Notes: a model not told the origin generated them from the letters alone. A stretch of 64,000 nt of DNA from Izemoplasma sp964435595 (GCA_964435595.1 CAYSZV010000002.1:1-64000); one strand, 5' to 3'; counted from the stretch's first letter, positions 44,194 through 54,118 are shown. Numbers and translations are program-made.

Positions 44194-45363
44194 TTACAAC
44201 TCCTTCATTACGTCTTCTAGCCAATCCGGCTCATATTTCTTGGCTTCTTTTTTCTTTAAGTCTCTTTGATCTGATTTTGTTTGATAGTTTGTCGTAAAGT
44301 TAAATGCATCTTCAAATGTCTTCACTTTATCACGTTTCATTGACACATATATACTTTCAATAAAATTATAATGTGGCAGCAAATGATTTGTAGATTGATT
44401 CATCGAATATAATAATAAATAATTTAATATTTCCTTCGGATATTCAAATTCAGAAATTACTTGTTCAATCGTCTTCATTTCACTTTTTGAAGGTTTATGG
44501 CCTGTAGCATATCCAATACAATCAATCGGAGAATTTGTTAGGCAAATTTGTTTAATATTTTCAAATGTTACATCGATTTCTTCATACTCATTGGTTTCTT
44601 TTTTTGAATGAATAACAGAGTTCCAATATTTTGCACTTTTACTCATCTTGTCTAAATTTATATTTCTTTCATTATCAACAGAATCCATAAACACTTTTTG
44701 CATCGTGATTTCATCTAAATCATAGACGTAAGAAAGCATAACAATTTTTTCCTCTACTTTAGATGAAATTTTTCTTCGATCGATATAATTCTTCGAAATT
44801 CCTTCAAAGAAAATATCGAAATCAAATGGATGACTTATATTTATTTGTGATTTTGATCTTGAAACATAATCTCCATTTGTAGGAGCTGGATTTTTCAATC
44901 CTTTAAACACTTCATCAAAATGAGCAGTAACATTTTCGTATCCTTCTTTATCTGAAATTGTGATACGAAATAGATTTGTTATATCATCAAATTCAGCTTT
45001 TCCAATCTTTTCATAAAGTAGAGCACCTAACGCACCATCTTTCAAAAATTCTTCTGCTGAGACTGGTGCTTTTAATTCATATAAGAATAAATCATCTTTT
45101 TGATAAACACATAAAAGACCTATCGCTTCTAACACTTTACGAACTTGGATAAATTCAATCGGTGATAATTCTAATAAATCATATAATTTTGTATGAAGAT
45201 ACTCAGGACTTTTTAAACGAGAACGATCAATCATAGACCACAGTGTGTTATACAACAAATATGGCTTACATCCAATAAGCGGCGCATAAAGAAGCGTAAC
45301 AACGTTACGCTCATCTGTGTCTATATTTTGATATGTCATCAGTTTAAATTTGTCGAGTCTCAT
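44194..45363 (-). CDS. dnaB: Replication initiation and membrane attachment protein DnaB
   Basis: Firmicutes DnaB, a helicase co-loader at oriC together with DnaD and DnaI (not the helicase). 389 residues: an N-terminal winged-helix region (NVVTLLYAPLIGCKPYLLYNTL) and a C-terminal DnaD-like helical domain (about 250-370). The ATG at 45363 is preferred over the ORF end at 45372. Operon with the upstream conserved gene and dnaI. Confidence 0.85.
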   Translation of the reverse strand: MRLDKFKLMTYQNIDTDERNVVTLLYAPLIGCKPYLLYNTLWSMIDRSRLKSPEYLHTKLYDLLELSPIEFIQVRKVLEAIGLLCVYQKDDLFLYELKAPVSAEEFLKDGALGALLYEKIGKAEFDDITNLFRITISDKEGYENVTAHFDEVFKGLKNPAPTNGDYVSRSKSQINISHPFDFDIFFEGISKNYIDRRKISSKVEEKIVMLSYVYDLDEITMQKVFMDSVDNERNINLDKMSKSAKYWNSVIHSKKETNEYEEIDVTFENIKQICLTNSPIDCIGYATGHKPSKSEMKTIEQVISEFEYPKEILNYLLLYSMNQSTNHLLPHYNFIESIYVSMKRDKVKTFEDAFNFTTNYQTKSDQRDLKKKEAKKYEPDWLEDVMKEL

Positions 45364-45381
45364 CAATATCACACCTTATTA

Positions 45382-45747
45382 TTATGGGTGTAGTCCTACA
45401 CCTTTAAATGGTAAATTCTCATTCAAAAATTTATACATTTTTAAAATTTTCATCTTTGGTACATTTCGACCTATCAATTGATAAGTTTGCACTTTCAAAT
45501 CGACTGCTGTTTCAAGTGGGTTTACTTGAATGATTGAGCAAATCATATGATGTTTTGATGTTTGAAGAAACATTTCTCCATGGATAACATCAACATTTAC
45601 AACAACAATCCCTTCATCGTTACAGTATTCTTCGATTTTCTCTTTTACTTTTTTGAAAGTCGTTTTATAGTAACGACTTCGAAGATCTACATCTGAATGT
45701 AATTCTCTAGTTTCTGCGTTGTTACTTAGGAAAGTTTTTAGTCCCAT
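45382..45747 (-). CDS. Conserved Firmicutes protein next to coaE
   Basis: 121 residues, no signal or membrane segment. MGLKTFLSNNAETRELHSDV and LRSRYYKTTFKKV resemble a small cytosolic protein family found beside coaE in Bacilli (from memory; no name or function assigned). It is not NrdR, which occupies a similar place in Bacillus: there is no N-terminal zinc ribbon. Start overlaps the coaE stop by one base. Confidence 0.7.
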   Translation of the reverse strand: MGLKTFLSNNAETRELHSDVDLRSRYYKTTFKKVKEKIEEYCNDEGIVVVNVDVIHGEMFLQTSKHHMICSIIQVNPLETAVDLKVQTYQLIGRNVPKMKILKMYKFLNENLPFKGVGLHP

Positions 45748-46324
45748 TATTCCACCTCTATTTCTGCTAATATTTTAGTGAATTGTTTTTTGGTATCTAG
45801 AATTGAAGAAGAGTTATCAATAACATATGTTGCTTTCTTGACTTTTTCTTCTAACGGTAATTGTGCCTTGATTTTCATCATTGCATATTCTTTTGTGATT
45901 TGTTCACGGTCCATCAATCGTTGCACTTGCAATTCTTGATCAACATAAACAACAATCACTTCATCAACTAAACTATCAAATCCTGATTCGTAAAGTAACG
46001 GTACATCAATAATCACTAATTCTTTGTTCATCTGTCTGTTTTTTTCAATCTCACTTTAGGATGAACAATACTATTTAACTTTTCAAGTTTCTTTGAATTC
46101 GTAAAAATAATACGTCCTAATTTTTTTCTATTGATTTCCTTATCAGTATGTAAAATATCTTCTGTGAAATAGTCAACAACTTCAAGATATCCAACGGATC
46201 CCTTATTCAAGACTTCTTTTGCAATAACATCGGTATCGATAAGCGGGATATTTGCATTACGAAACATTTCAGCTACTGTACTTTTCCCAGTGGCAATTCC
46301 ACCAGTAAGACCAATAATTTTCAT
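45747..46324 (-). pseudogene. coaE: Dephospho-CoA kinase, frameshifted at an A7 run
   Basis: Last step of CoA synthesis. The first frame (46324 down to 46028) has GLTGGIATGKST (P-loop), DTDVIAKEV and IVHPKVR; the second frame carries MNKELVIIDVPLLYESGFD, then VYVDQELQVQRLMDRE, to the stop at 45747. A single extra A in the A7 run (T7 at 46039-46045 on the plus strand), or a -1 slip there, joins them as HPKVRLKKNRQMNKELV, giving about 193 residues, normal length. Sequencing error, true mutation and slippage all remain possible; the gene is essential, so the intact protein is probably made. Confidence 0.88.
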
Positions 46325-46375
46325 AAACAAGTCCCTCCTTTCGTCTGCTTAAAAATTATATCATATTTTTAAAAA

Positions 46376-46400
46376 AGAAAGAAGAACTCATGTGTTCTTT
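46376..46400 (-). terminator. Possible terminator after mutM
   Basis: AGAACACATGAGTTCT-type hairpin (46383-46398) within an A/T-rich tract overlapping the mutM stop. coaE follows 50 bases later with its own ribosome site, so readthrough is possible. Confidence 0.45.
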
Positions 46401-47227
46401 TTTCTTTTTTTCTTTTGGCAACTCGGACAATAATAGGTTCCTCTTCCACCTACTTTTTCCTTTTGGATCAATGTATTACAAAATTTACACGTTTCGTTTT
46501 CACGATCATGAACAAATAAATCATTTTGGAATCGTCCTGTCACACCTAGACTAGATGTGTAACTTCTGATTGTTGTTCCACCAAGATCAATCGCTTTTTG
46601 CAATACCGTAACACTCGCATCTATAATCATTTGACATTGTTTTTTTGTAATTTCATTTGATGGAGTTGTTGGATGAAGTTTTGTATAGAACAAGACTTCA
46701 TTGACATAAATATTCCCTAGACCTGCAATGATTGTTTGGTCCAACAAAGCAGACTTAATCGAAATGGTCTTTGTTCTTAATTTCTTGTATAAGTATTCTT
46801 TTGTCATTTCCTTAAAAAATGGCTCAGGTCCCAACTTTTGAATCGGGTGGAAGTCTTCAAATTGATCTTTGAGAACTAAATCAAATGTTCCGAACTTCCT
46901 AGTATCATGATATCTCATTGTAGTATCATCGTTAAAATAGAAAATAACATGTTCATGCTTGTCTCTATCTTCCTCTAGTTTTTTAATGAAATATTTCCCT
47001 TCCATACGAAGGTGTGAGATTAAAATATAGTCTCCTATTTCAAACAAGAGGTACTTTCCATATCGATCGATATGTTCAATATGATTCCCAATTAGTGACG
47101 TAGTAAACTTGTCGATATCTGTATGAATCATTTTTTCATAGAAGACATCAATGTCTCTAATTTCTTTTCCCTGAACAAGTTTTAGTAAGGTCTTACGTAC
47201 CGTTTCAACTTCTGGTAATTCAGGCAT
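46388..47227 (-). CDS. mutM: Formamidopyrimidine-DNA glycosylase
   Basis: Removes 8-oxoguanine and FaPy lesions. 279 residues: N-terminal MPELPEVETVRK with the catalytic Pro at position 2, the DQTIIAGLGNIYVNEVLF helix-two-turn-helix, and a C-terminal zinc finger CKFCNT ... CPSCQ. The start at 47227 overlaps the nitroreductase stop (TAATG) and gives the required MPE N-terminus; an upstream in-frame extension would destroy it. Confidence 0.97.
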   Translation of the reverse strand: MPELPEVETVRKTLLKLVQGKEIRDIDVFYEKMIHTDIDKFTTSLIGNHIEHIDRYGKYLLFEIGDYILISHLRMEGKYFIKKLEEDRDKHEHVIFYFNDDTTMRYHDTRKFGTFDLVLKDQFEDFHPIQKLGPEPFFKEMTKEYLYKKLRTKTISIKSALLDQTIIAGLGNIYVNEVLFYTKLHPTTPSNEITKKQCQMIIDASVTVLQKAIDLGGTTIRSYTSSLGVTGRFQNDLFVHDRENETCKFCNTLIQKEKVGGRGTYYCPSCQKKKRKKNT

Positions 47228-47730
47228 TATTTCATCCAACTATTATAATGAACTCTTGAAGAGTCATAACGTTCAATGATTTCGGCTTTGTTCTTTGGAA
47301 CACCCAATGCAATGATGCAAAATGGAGTTACATCTTCAGGGGTATGTAATAACTGGGATACAAATTTCACACGTTCGTCAATCGGATGAACACCAATCCA
47401 TACACCACCCAGACCTTGTTCAACTGCTTCTAATAAGATATTTTGTGTGGCAGCGCTCATATCTTGCGTTCTCATTTTAGGTGACTTTATTGTCTCAAGC
47501 ATAACAGGAATAATCGCGATTGGCGATGTTCCTAACGGCCAAGATCCTCTACTCATTTTAGAAAGCTCATCCAATATTACACGATCATTTACAACGATAA
47601 AATTCCAAGGTTGTTGATTATTGGCACTAGGAGCTTGCATTCCCGCTTTCAATAATGATTCGATTTTTGATTCTGGAATTTCAATATCTTTAAATTCTCT
47701 AACACTCTTACGACTCATTACTAGACTCAT
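47227..47730 (-). CDS. Nitroreductase family flavoprotein
   Basis: 167 residues. SRKSVREFKDIEIPESKIESLL, APSANNQQPWNFIVV and GVWIGVHP are the FMN-binding signatures of the nitroreductase family; NAD(P)H-dependent reduction of an unknown substrate is expected. Overlaps the CDF gene stop by four bases and mutM by one base, so it is translationally linked to both. Confidence 0.9.
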   Translation of the reverse strand: MSLVMSRKSVREFKDIEIPESKIESLLKAGMQAPSANNQQPWNFIVVNDRVILDELSKMSRGSWPLGTSPIAIIPVMLETIKSPKMRTQDMSAATQNILLEAVEQGLGGVWIGVHPIDERVKFVSQLLHTPEDVTPFCIIALGVPKNKAEIIERYDSSRVHYNSWMK

Positions 47731-48599
47731 TGTTCACCCTCCGGATTCACGTGGACAATCACGTGACAAATTTTTTCATCATTTGCCAAACGTTCACTTA
47801 CATTTTTAGCGATATCATGCCCTTCTTTAACAGAGATATTCGCATCCACTGAGATATCAACCAAAGCTTGATAATATGGACCATATGCAATCATATCTAA
47901 ATGATCCACTTTGATAACACCTTTGGTCTCATCAATCATTGAACGATACACATCTTGTACTTCTTTTTTCACAGCTCTACCTTGTAAAGAACCAATTGCT
48001 TCCCATATAATCACAAGTCCTATTCTAACAATAAACAATGCAATTAAAATCGAAGCGACTTTGTCTCCCTTTAAGAGCCATATAATATTCAAACGTTCTC
48101 CTAATAAAACACCAAATATCCCAATAAATACTACTCCACTTGAAAAAACATCAGTCAAAGATTCTTTTCCCGAAGCACTTACTATTTCACTGTCTAACTC
48201 TTTTCCTTTTCGAATCAAGTATCGACTTAATATTAGTTTTAAGACCACTACGATCACTACAATTACCAAACTTACGACACCAGGAATAGTCGGTTCATCG
48301 TTAAAATGAATGATAACGCTTCGCCCAAGTCCAAAGGCAATACCAATTATGGTTAATCCTAAGATAAAACTCAAAACGTATTCAAATTTTCCGTGACCCA
48401 AAGGATGATCTTCATCAGCAGGCTTCAAAGAATGTCTGATTCCTAGAATGACAAAGACATCACTCAATAAATCACTTGTACTATGAACACCATCGGCAAT
48501 CAATGCCACACTAGAAAATAAGAATCCACTAATGATTTTCAATATAACCAAGAATATGTTTCCAAAGAAACTTTTTCTCATTACTTGTTCTAAATTCAT
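47727..48599 (-). CDS. Cation diffusion facilitator (metal/proton antiporter)
   Basis: 290 residues: six membrane segments then a cytosolic C-terminal domain (about 205-290). The metal site ALIADGVHSTSDLLSD in TM2 (D and H/D pattern) and GKESLTDVFSS in TM5 are typical of Zn/Mn/Fe exporters. The metal cannot be decided from sequence alone. Encoded eight bases after polA. Confidence 0.9.
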   Translation of the reverse strand: MNLEQVMRKSFFGNIFLVILKIISGFLFSSVALIADGVHSTSDLLSDVFVILGIRHSLKPADEDHPLGHGKFEYVLSFILGLTIIGIAFGLGRSVIIHFNDEPTIPGVVSLVIVVIVVVLKLILSRYLIRKGKELDSEIVSASGKESLTDVFSSGVVFIGIFGVLLGERLNIIWLLKGDKVASILIALFIVRIGLVIIWEAIGSLQGRAVKKEVQDVYRSMIDETKGVIKVDHLDMIAYGPYYQALVDISVDANISVKEGHDIAKNVSERLANDEKICHVIVHVNPEGEQ

Positions 48600-48607
48600 A
48601 AATTCAC

Positions 48608-51226
48608 CTACTTTGTTTCGTATAAGTTTAGCCCACTACTACCTTCAACTTTTAGTGGCACACGTAATGAAACACATTGTTCCATCACATTTTGTACAAT
48701 TTGATTCATCAAATCAATTTCATCTGGATCAACATCAAACACCAATTCATCATGGATCTGTAGTAACATTTTGCTTTTTACTTTTAATCGCTTCATTTCT
48801 TTATCCAAATCAACCATAGCAATCTTTATAATGTCGGCTGCTGTACCTTGAATTGGGGCATTCATTGCATTTCTCTTTCCTGATTCTCGTTGCATATAAA
48901 CAGGACTATTCAACTCTGGCAAATATCTTCTTCGATTGAACATAGTAGTCGCATATCCATTTGCTGTTGCATCTTCAACCACCTTATCCATAAACCCTTT
49001 GATTCCTGGGAATGTTTTATAATATGCTTTGATAAAACGGTCTGCCTCTTTTGCTCCAATATTGATTCCTTCAGAAAGCCCCCAAGCAGATTGCCCATAT
49101 ATAATACCAAAGTTTACAGCCTTTGCCTGTCTTCTTTCTAAGGATGAAATTTCCTCTTTACCAAAAATCAACTGTGCTGTCTTTGTATGAACATCTTCAT
49201 TATTTTTAAAAGCTTCTATTAACACTTTTTCGTCAGCCAAATCAGCCAACACTCGTAATTCTATCTGAGAATAATCAAACGCTAACAAGGTATGTCCTTT
49301 ATGAGGAATAAAGACTTTTCTAATCTCTCTTCCCTCTTCGTAACGAATCGGGATGTTTTGTAAGTTGGGCTCTACACTTGATAATCTTCCTGTAGAAGTG
49401 AATGCCTGACGGTAAATTGTATGAATCTTACCATCCTCTAAAATGGCATTATCCAATCCTACAATGTATGTACTATGTAGTTTTGTTAAAGTACGGTACT
49501 GCATAATATAATCGATAATCGGATGGTGATTTTTTAATTTTTCTAAAACACTCACACTAGTTGAATATCCTGTTTTTGTTTTCTTACCAAATGGTAATTG
49601 TAGTTTGTCAAACAAGACTTCACCCAATTGTTTTGGACTTCCAATATTAAATTCATATCCAGCAAGTTCAATGATTTTATCACTCAAAATAGCAACTTTG
49701 TCACTAATCTCTTTTCCTAAATCTGATAACCTCTCACGATCTACATCAATTCCTTCTACTTCCATTTGAGCTAAAACAGAAGCAAGCGGCAATTCGATAT
49801 CAAACAACAATTGTTCTTGATTGTGATCTTTGATCTCTTGGATTAAATCTTTTTTTAGTTGTGATATAGCATAAGCTTTTTGCGCACCATATTGTGCATA
49901 GATAGGCTCTAATGGAATACTATATTTTGCACCTTTTCCATACACCTCTTCTTCATAAGCAATTTGATCGTAATTAAAATTAGAAACAATTACTTTAAAG
50001 TCTTCTTTCGTATTACTAGGATTTAATAAATACGCAGCCAACAATAAATCAAAGGTCACTCCTTCTAATGTGAATCCTTCTTTATGTAGTAAGACTTTCA
50101 TTTTTTTTACGTCATGAACATATTTCTCCATTGATGGATCTGATAAGTACATTTGAAAATTCAAAGATTGATGAATCAAATCATATGGCACAAAGAAACA
50201 TCCCTTATCATTTGCTATCCCAAACCCAAGAATTTGAGCAGAATGATAATTCGTCCCAAACGATTCAATTACAAGGTGTGATTTGTTTCTGAGTATATCA
50301 TCTAATTCAAACACATCTTGAATAATTTTGAAATCGAATTTATCTTCTTTTTTCCCAGTCTTACGAGTATATCTTTTGATTAACGAGTGTAGTTCTAATT
50401 CTTTAAAGAACTCCATCATCTTATCTTCATCTACACCTTTATATTCTACTTCATCCAAAGCAAAGTGCATATCAACATCCACTTTAATCGTTGCAATTTG
50501 TTTACACAATAAAGCGGACTCATAATGTTCTCTGATACGTTCTCCTAGTTTCCCTTTGATTTCATCCTTATGTTTTAAAATACCATCCAATGTCTCGTAT
50601 TGATTTAATAATTTAACTGCTGTCTTTTCACCAACACCAGGAATTCCAGGTAAGTTATCCGAAGCATCCCCCATTAATCCTTTTAAATCTGTGATTTGAT
50701 TTGGAGAGATACCCATCACTTCTTTTAAATATTCCGGCGTGTATGAGATATAATTCTGCATTCCTTTTTTACTACTTCTTAATGATACTTTATCATTTAT
50801 AAGCTGTAACATATCTTTATCATTAGAAATGATCTCTATTTGATCAAATTGGCTATAATATTTTTTTGTATATGAACCAATAATATCGTCCGCTTCAATT
50901 AGTTCAATCTCTCTTTGTTTGACACCCAAGACATCAAGAGAATCTTTTATCAATTCAATCTGACTTCTAAATTCTTCTGGCATCGGTTTTCTTCCACCCT
51001 TATAGTCTGGGAAGGAATCATGTCTAAATGTTTTCCCTGATTTATCAAATGCAACCAATATATGTGAAAAATCCTCATTTAATAGAGAATTGATCATTCC
51101 AACAAATCCAAAAACAGCATTTGTATATTGCCCTTTTGAATTTTGCATCAAGTTTCCTGAGTAAGCTGTTCCATAGTATGCTCTAAACATAATATTAGAG
51201 CCATCTACTAAGATTAATTTCTTCAT
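48608..51226 (-). CDS. polA: DNA polymerase I
   Basis: Repair and Okazaki-fragment polymerase. 872 residues: 5' nuclease domain (about 1-290, LVDGSNIMFRAYYG, GDASDNLPGIPGVGEKTA), a degenerate 3'-5' exonuclease domain (the first DxE motif reads VIESFG, so proofreading is probably lost, as in Bacillus), and the polymerase domain with DYSQIELRVLADL, RRQAKAVNFGIIYG and the C-terminal QIHDELVFDV. ATG at 51226 with GAGGTG upstream. Heads polA-CDF-nitroreductase-mutM-coaE. Confidence 0.97.
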   Translation of the reverse strand: MKKLILVDGSNIMFRAYYGTAYSGNLMQNSKGQYTNAVFGFVGMINSLLNEDFSHILVAFDKSGKTFRHDSFPDYKGGRKPMPEEFRSQIELIKDSLDVLGVKQREIELIEADDIIGSYTKKYYSQFDQIEIISNDKDMLQLINDKVSLRSSKKGMQNYISYTPEYLKEVMGISPNQITDLKGLMGDASDNLPGIPGVGEKTAVKLLNQYETLDGILKHKDEIKGKLGERIREHYESALLCKQIATIKVDVDMHFALDEVEYKGVDEDKMMEFFKELELHSLIKRYTRKTGKKEDKFDFKIIQDVFELDDILRNKSHLVIESFGTNYHSAQILGFGIANDKGCFFVPYDLIHQSLNFQMYLSDPSMEKYVHDVKKMKVLLHKEGFTLEGVTFDLLLAAYLLNPSNTKEDFKVIVSNFNYDQIAYEEEVYGKGAKYSIPLEPIYAQYGAQKAYAISQLKKDLIQEIKDHNQEQLLFDIELPLASVLAQMEVEGIDVDRERLSDLGKEISDKVAILSDKIIELAGYEFNIGSPKQLGEVLFDKLQLPFGKKTKTGYSTSVSVLEKLKNHHPIIDYIMQYRTLTKLHSTYIVGLDNAILEDGKIHTIYRQAFTSTGRLSSVEPNLQNIPIRYEEGREIRKVFIPHKGHTLLAFDYSQIELRVLADLADEKVLIEAFKNNEDVHTKTAQLIFGKEEISSLERRQAKAVNFGIIYGQSAWGLSEGINIGAKEADRFIKAYYKTFPGIKGFMDKVVEDATANGYATTMFNRRRYLPELNSPVYMQRESGKRNAMNAPIQGTAADIIKIAMVDLDKEMKRLKVKSKMLLQIHDELVFDVDPDEIDLMNQIVQNVMEQCVSLRVPLKVEGSSGLNLYETK

Positions 51227-51285
51227 GTAATACACCTCTATTCCTTCTTTCTAATTGTAACACAGAATGCCCTAAATATAAAAAA

Positions 51286-51307
51286 AAAATACCCAGATTG
51301 CTGAGTA
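51286..51307 (-). terminator. Terminator of acpP
   Basis: TACTCAG / CTGGGTA stem followed by T9 on the minus strand. Confidence 0.8.
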
Positions 51308-51308
51308 C

Positions 51309-51539
51309 TTATTTTCCTGCGTTTTCTAGATAATTAACAATATCTGATACCAGTTTGATTGCTGTCGCATCACTATCAGCGATTTCCACATCAAACGCTT
51401 CTTCAACTGCCATGATTAATTCAATAGCATCTAGGCTATCCGCACCTAAATCGTCTGTTAAATCTGATTCTAGTTTGATTGTATCAGTTTCGATCCCTAA
51501 TTCTTCCGCAATTATGTCTCTTACTTTTTCAAAAATCAT
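51309..51539 (-). CDS. acpP: Acyl carrier protein
   Basis: 76-residue acidic carrier of acyl chains. The 4'-phosphopantetheine Ser is in GADSLDAIELIM near residue 36. Encoded alone, not with plsX/fab genes as in Bacillus. The A-type start and ribosome site are normal. Confidence 0.95.
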   Translation of the reverse strand: MIFEKVRDIIAEELGIETDTIKLESDLTDDLGADSLDAIELIMAVEEAFDVEIADSDATAIKLVSDIVNYLENAGK

Positions 51540-51625
51540 TGTTTCACTCCTTAGGTTTACTTTTCTATAATATTATATTGTTTAAGCTGACAAAAGTCAA
51601 TATTAAAAGATTTAAGTAAAGAAAC

Positions 51626-51652
51626 AAAAAAGTAAGCAATTTGCTTACTTTT
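51626..51652 (-). terminator. Terminator of coaX
   Basis: AAGTAAGCAA / TTGCTTACTT stem followed by T run; it overlaps the coaX stop. Confidence 0.8.
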
Positions 51653-52382
51653 TATTCTTATGATAAATCTCAATCAATCCTTTGATTAATAAATCAGGTT
51701 CAAAAATATAATCCTCAGGCAACATTTCTCTCATAAAGATTGATGCACCACCAGTAATGATGACTGGGATATCTAAATTGTTTTCTGTTTTAATTTGTTC
51801 CACAATTCCTTTAATCATATAACTATGACCTAATAAAAGTCCACAATTCAAAGAATCTATCGAATTCGTTCCAATTGCTTTTTTTGGATTAACAAATTCA
51901 AACTGTGATAATTGAGATGCTTTTCCAATCAATGCATTTTTTTGAGTGACAAGACCTGCACTAATCGAAACACCTTTAATTACTTTGTTAATACTTAAGG
52001 TAACGGTTGAAGCAGTTCCCATATCAACTACGATCACACTGTCACCATATTGTTTATATGCTCCTGCTGCATCACATACAATATCTGTTCCCAATTCTTT
52101 TGGATTATCAATTTTAATTTGTACTCCCGTTTTTACACCAGGACCAACAAACATAACTGGAATCTTTAAATCTTCTGAAATCAATCTGAATACTTTATTC
52201 AACTCAGGGACAACACTTGAAATAACAATATGCGTCACATCATCAAACAATCCGTTGAATAACCGCATATATTCATTCGTTGATTTTTCTCGATTTGTAT
52301 TAAATCTTGTAATTGTTTCGATACTTTGATTGTATCGCGCAATTACAATGTTACTATTTCCTATGTCTACTAATACAACCAT
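51645..52382 (-). CDS. coaX: Type III pantothenate kinase
   Basis: First committed step of CoA synthesis, pantothenate + ATP to phosphopantothenate. 245 residues, ASKHA fold with DIGNSNIVIARY, the phosphate-2 motif VVDMGTASTVTLS and adenosine motif ITGGAS. Type III enzymes need a monovalent cation. It follows the PanT-like ECF gene by ten bases. Confidence 0.95.
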   Translation of the reverse strand: MVVLVDIGNSNIVIARYNQSIETITRFNTNREKSTNEYMRLFNGLFDDVTHIVISSVVPELNKVFRLISEDLKIPVMFVGPGVKTGVQIKIDNPKELGTDIVCDAAGAYKQYGDSVIVVDMGTASTVTLSINKVIKGVSISAGLVTQKNALIGKASQLSQFEFVNPKKAIGTNSIDSLNCGLLLGHSYMIKGIVEQIKTENNLDIPVIITGGASIFMREMLPEDYIFEPDLLIKGLIEIYHKNKK

Positions 52383-52392
52383 AGTATTCTCC

Positions 52393-52977
52393 TTATTCTA
52401 TTTCTGTTGCTTCTTTATAATCTAATAAACGTCTTGCAATTGGGGCTGCAATAAACCCCGCTGCCAAAGCTTCAAACACACCATTTACAGTAAATAATCC
52501 AATAAATAAAGGGATTATTTCAGTTGGCCAACCTTCTGCTACTAAAGTAGGTAGTCCAAATAAAACAAGTGCAAGTGTTACAAGCAAAGTATGTACAATT
52601 GTTGATAAAATCATATGTACTGACACAGCTAAATATCTATTTTTAATGAGTTTTTTTGATAACTCATAGATTTCAACAAATGCTAGTCCAAACAATACCC
52701 TAGGCAATACTGATACCAAAGGATTTTGGAATGCAATGTTGATTCCAGATGGTGCAATGAATGAATACCATAAACTAGAAAGCCCAAATGTTAGTGCCAA
52801 AGCATATGCTACCTTTCTACCACCAAAAGTTCCACCAATCAATACAGGAATATGTACTGTTGTTAAAGCAATCACACCAATTGTTATGTATCCTACTTGT
52901 GGAATCATAGCAAAAGCAACTACAAGCGCTACAAATACTGAAATCATTGCGATTTCATAGGTTCTTTTATTTTTCAT
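52393..52977 (-). CDS. panT: ECF transporter S-component, probably pantothenate (PanT)
   Basis: 194 residues, about six membrane segments; start region MISVFVALVVAFAMIPQVGYI and VHIPVLIGGTFGG are typical of ECF S-components. The position directly before coaX, in the same operon, points to pantothenate import. The EcfA/EcfT module is elsewhere. The 73-base leader has a GGGACCC stem-like segment that I could not assign. Confidence 0.82.
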   Translation of the reverse strand: MKNKRTYEIAMISVFVALVVAFAMIPQVGYITIGVIALTTVHIPVLIGGTFGGRKVAYALALTFGLSSLWYSFIAPSGINIAFQNPLVSVLPRVLFGLAFVEIYELSKKLIKNRYLAVSVHMILSTIVHTLLVTLALVLFGLPTLVAEGWPTEIIPLFIGLFTVNGVFEALAAGFIAAPIARRLLDYKEATEIE

Positions 52978-53050
52978 TTATTTCTCCTTTTTAGGCCTCT
53001 GAGGGTCCCATAATTCAAAAAATTTATATATGTCTAATAGATTTCTCTAG

Positions 53051-54118
53051 TTAAACGTTTGATTTGATTTCTTTTACTGTATCCCAGTTTAACGTCTCAA
53101 GGATTTTGACTAAGATTTTTTTCACTTCAGCATGATCATCTTTATGTATCATTGAAGTACTTGAATGAATATATCGAGCAGGCATACCAATTGTAGCTGC
53201 TAATACACCATCACCATGAAGTTGGATTCTAGCTGCATCTGTTCCACCCATTGACTTGTAATACTGATATTTTATATCATTTTCTTCAGCTAAACCAAGT
53301 ATATACTTTTTCATTCCTTGATGCATGATAGCACTAGGATCAACAAAACGAACCATAAATCCTTTTCCTAAGCTCCCTGAAACATCATCACCACCAAATG
53401 TATCTTGACAAGGACTACAATCTACAGCAAGAAATATATCAGGATTAATTAGCCCAGCTGCAGTTTGTGCACCACGAAGTCCTACTTCTTCTTGAACCGT
53501 TGCACCTACATATAATTCTACATCAAGTTTTCCTTTTTTGATATCTCTGGCAATTTCTAATGCCATACCGCATCCAAATCGATTGTCCCATGCCTTAGAG
53601 ATGAATTTTTTTCCATCTTTTGTCACTGTAAAATCATTTCTAGCAATCACTTGTTGTCCAATTTTTACACCTAATTTTTCAGCATGTTCTTTGTCATCTG
53701 CACCAATGTCAATTTTTAAATCTTTATATTCTATTTTTTTGGGAGCATCGTTTGATCCTCTTGTTAAATGAGGAGGTTTCGAAGCACTTACTCCAGGAAT
53801 CTTTTCTAAATCATCTGTTAAGATATCAAAATGTTGAGCTAAAAACACATCCCCATTCATTCCACCTAAATTGGTAATACTAATCAATCCACTTTTCTCA
53901 ATACCAGTAACGATTCCACCAACTTCATCCATATGACCAGCGATCATTACTTTTGGACCTGTACTACCTTTATTAATAACACCAAAAATACTTCCAAGCT
54001 TATCTTCAATAATTTCATCTACATAAGGTGTTAAATTTTCTCTCATATAGTTTCTTATTGGTTTTTCGAAACTCGGTGCACCAGGTAAATCTACCAAATC
54101 TCTATACAGTTTTTCCAT
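53051..54118 (-). CDS. M42 family (TET-like) glutamyl/leucyl aminopeptidase
   Basis: 355 residues. Metallopeptidase with two-metal site: GHMDEVGGIV near 65, SKAWDNRFGCGMALE near 175, TVQEEVGLRG near 215 and DCSP near 245, final HSSTSMIHKDD. M42 enzymes form large tetrahedral complexes trimming peptides in the cytosol. The ATG at 54118 (eight bases from AAGGAG) is preferred over a GTG at 54121. Overlaps trmB. Confidence 0.93.
   Translation of the reverse strand: MEKLYRDLVDLPGAPSFEKPIRNYMRENLTPYVDEIIEDKLGSIFGVINKGSTGPKVMIAGHMDEVGGIVTGIEKSGLISITNLGGMNGDVFLAQHFDILTDDLEKIPGVSASKPPHLTRGSNDAPKKIEYKDLKIDIGADDKEHAEKLGVKIGQQVIARNDFTVTKDGKKFISKAWDNRFGCGMALEIARDIKKGKLDVELYVGATVQEEVGLRGAQTAAGLINPDIFLAVDCSPCQDTFGGDDVSGSLGKGFMVRFVDPSAIMHQGMKKYILGLAEENDIKYQYYKSMGGTDAARIQLHGDGVLAATIGMPARYIHSSTSMIHKDDHAEVKKILVKILETLNWDTVKEIKSNV

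Noticed and set aside
45382..45747. NrdR at the gene before dnaB
   Set aside because: No zinc ribbon or ATP-cone motif; a different family.
52978..53050. GGGACCCTCAGAGGCC segment before panT as a riboswitch
   Set aside because: Too short for known vitamin riboswitches and does not match preQ1 or others I recall; also a six-codon frame there is likely chance.
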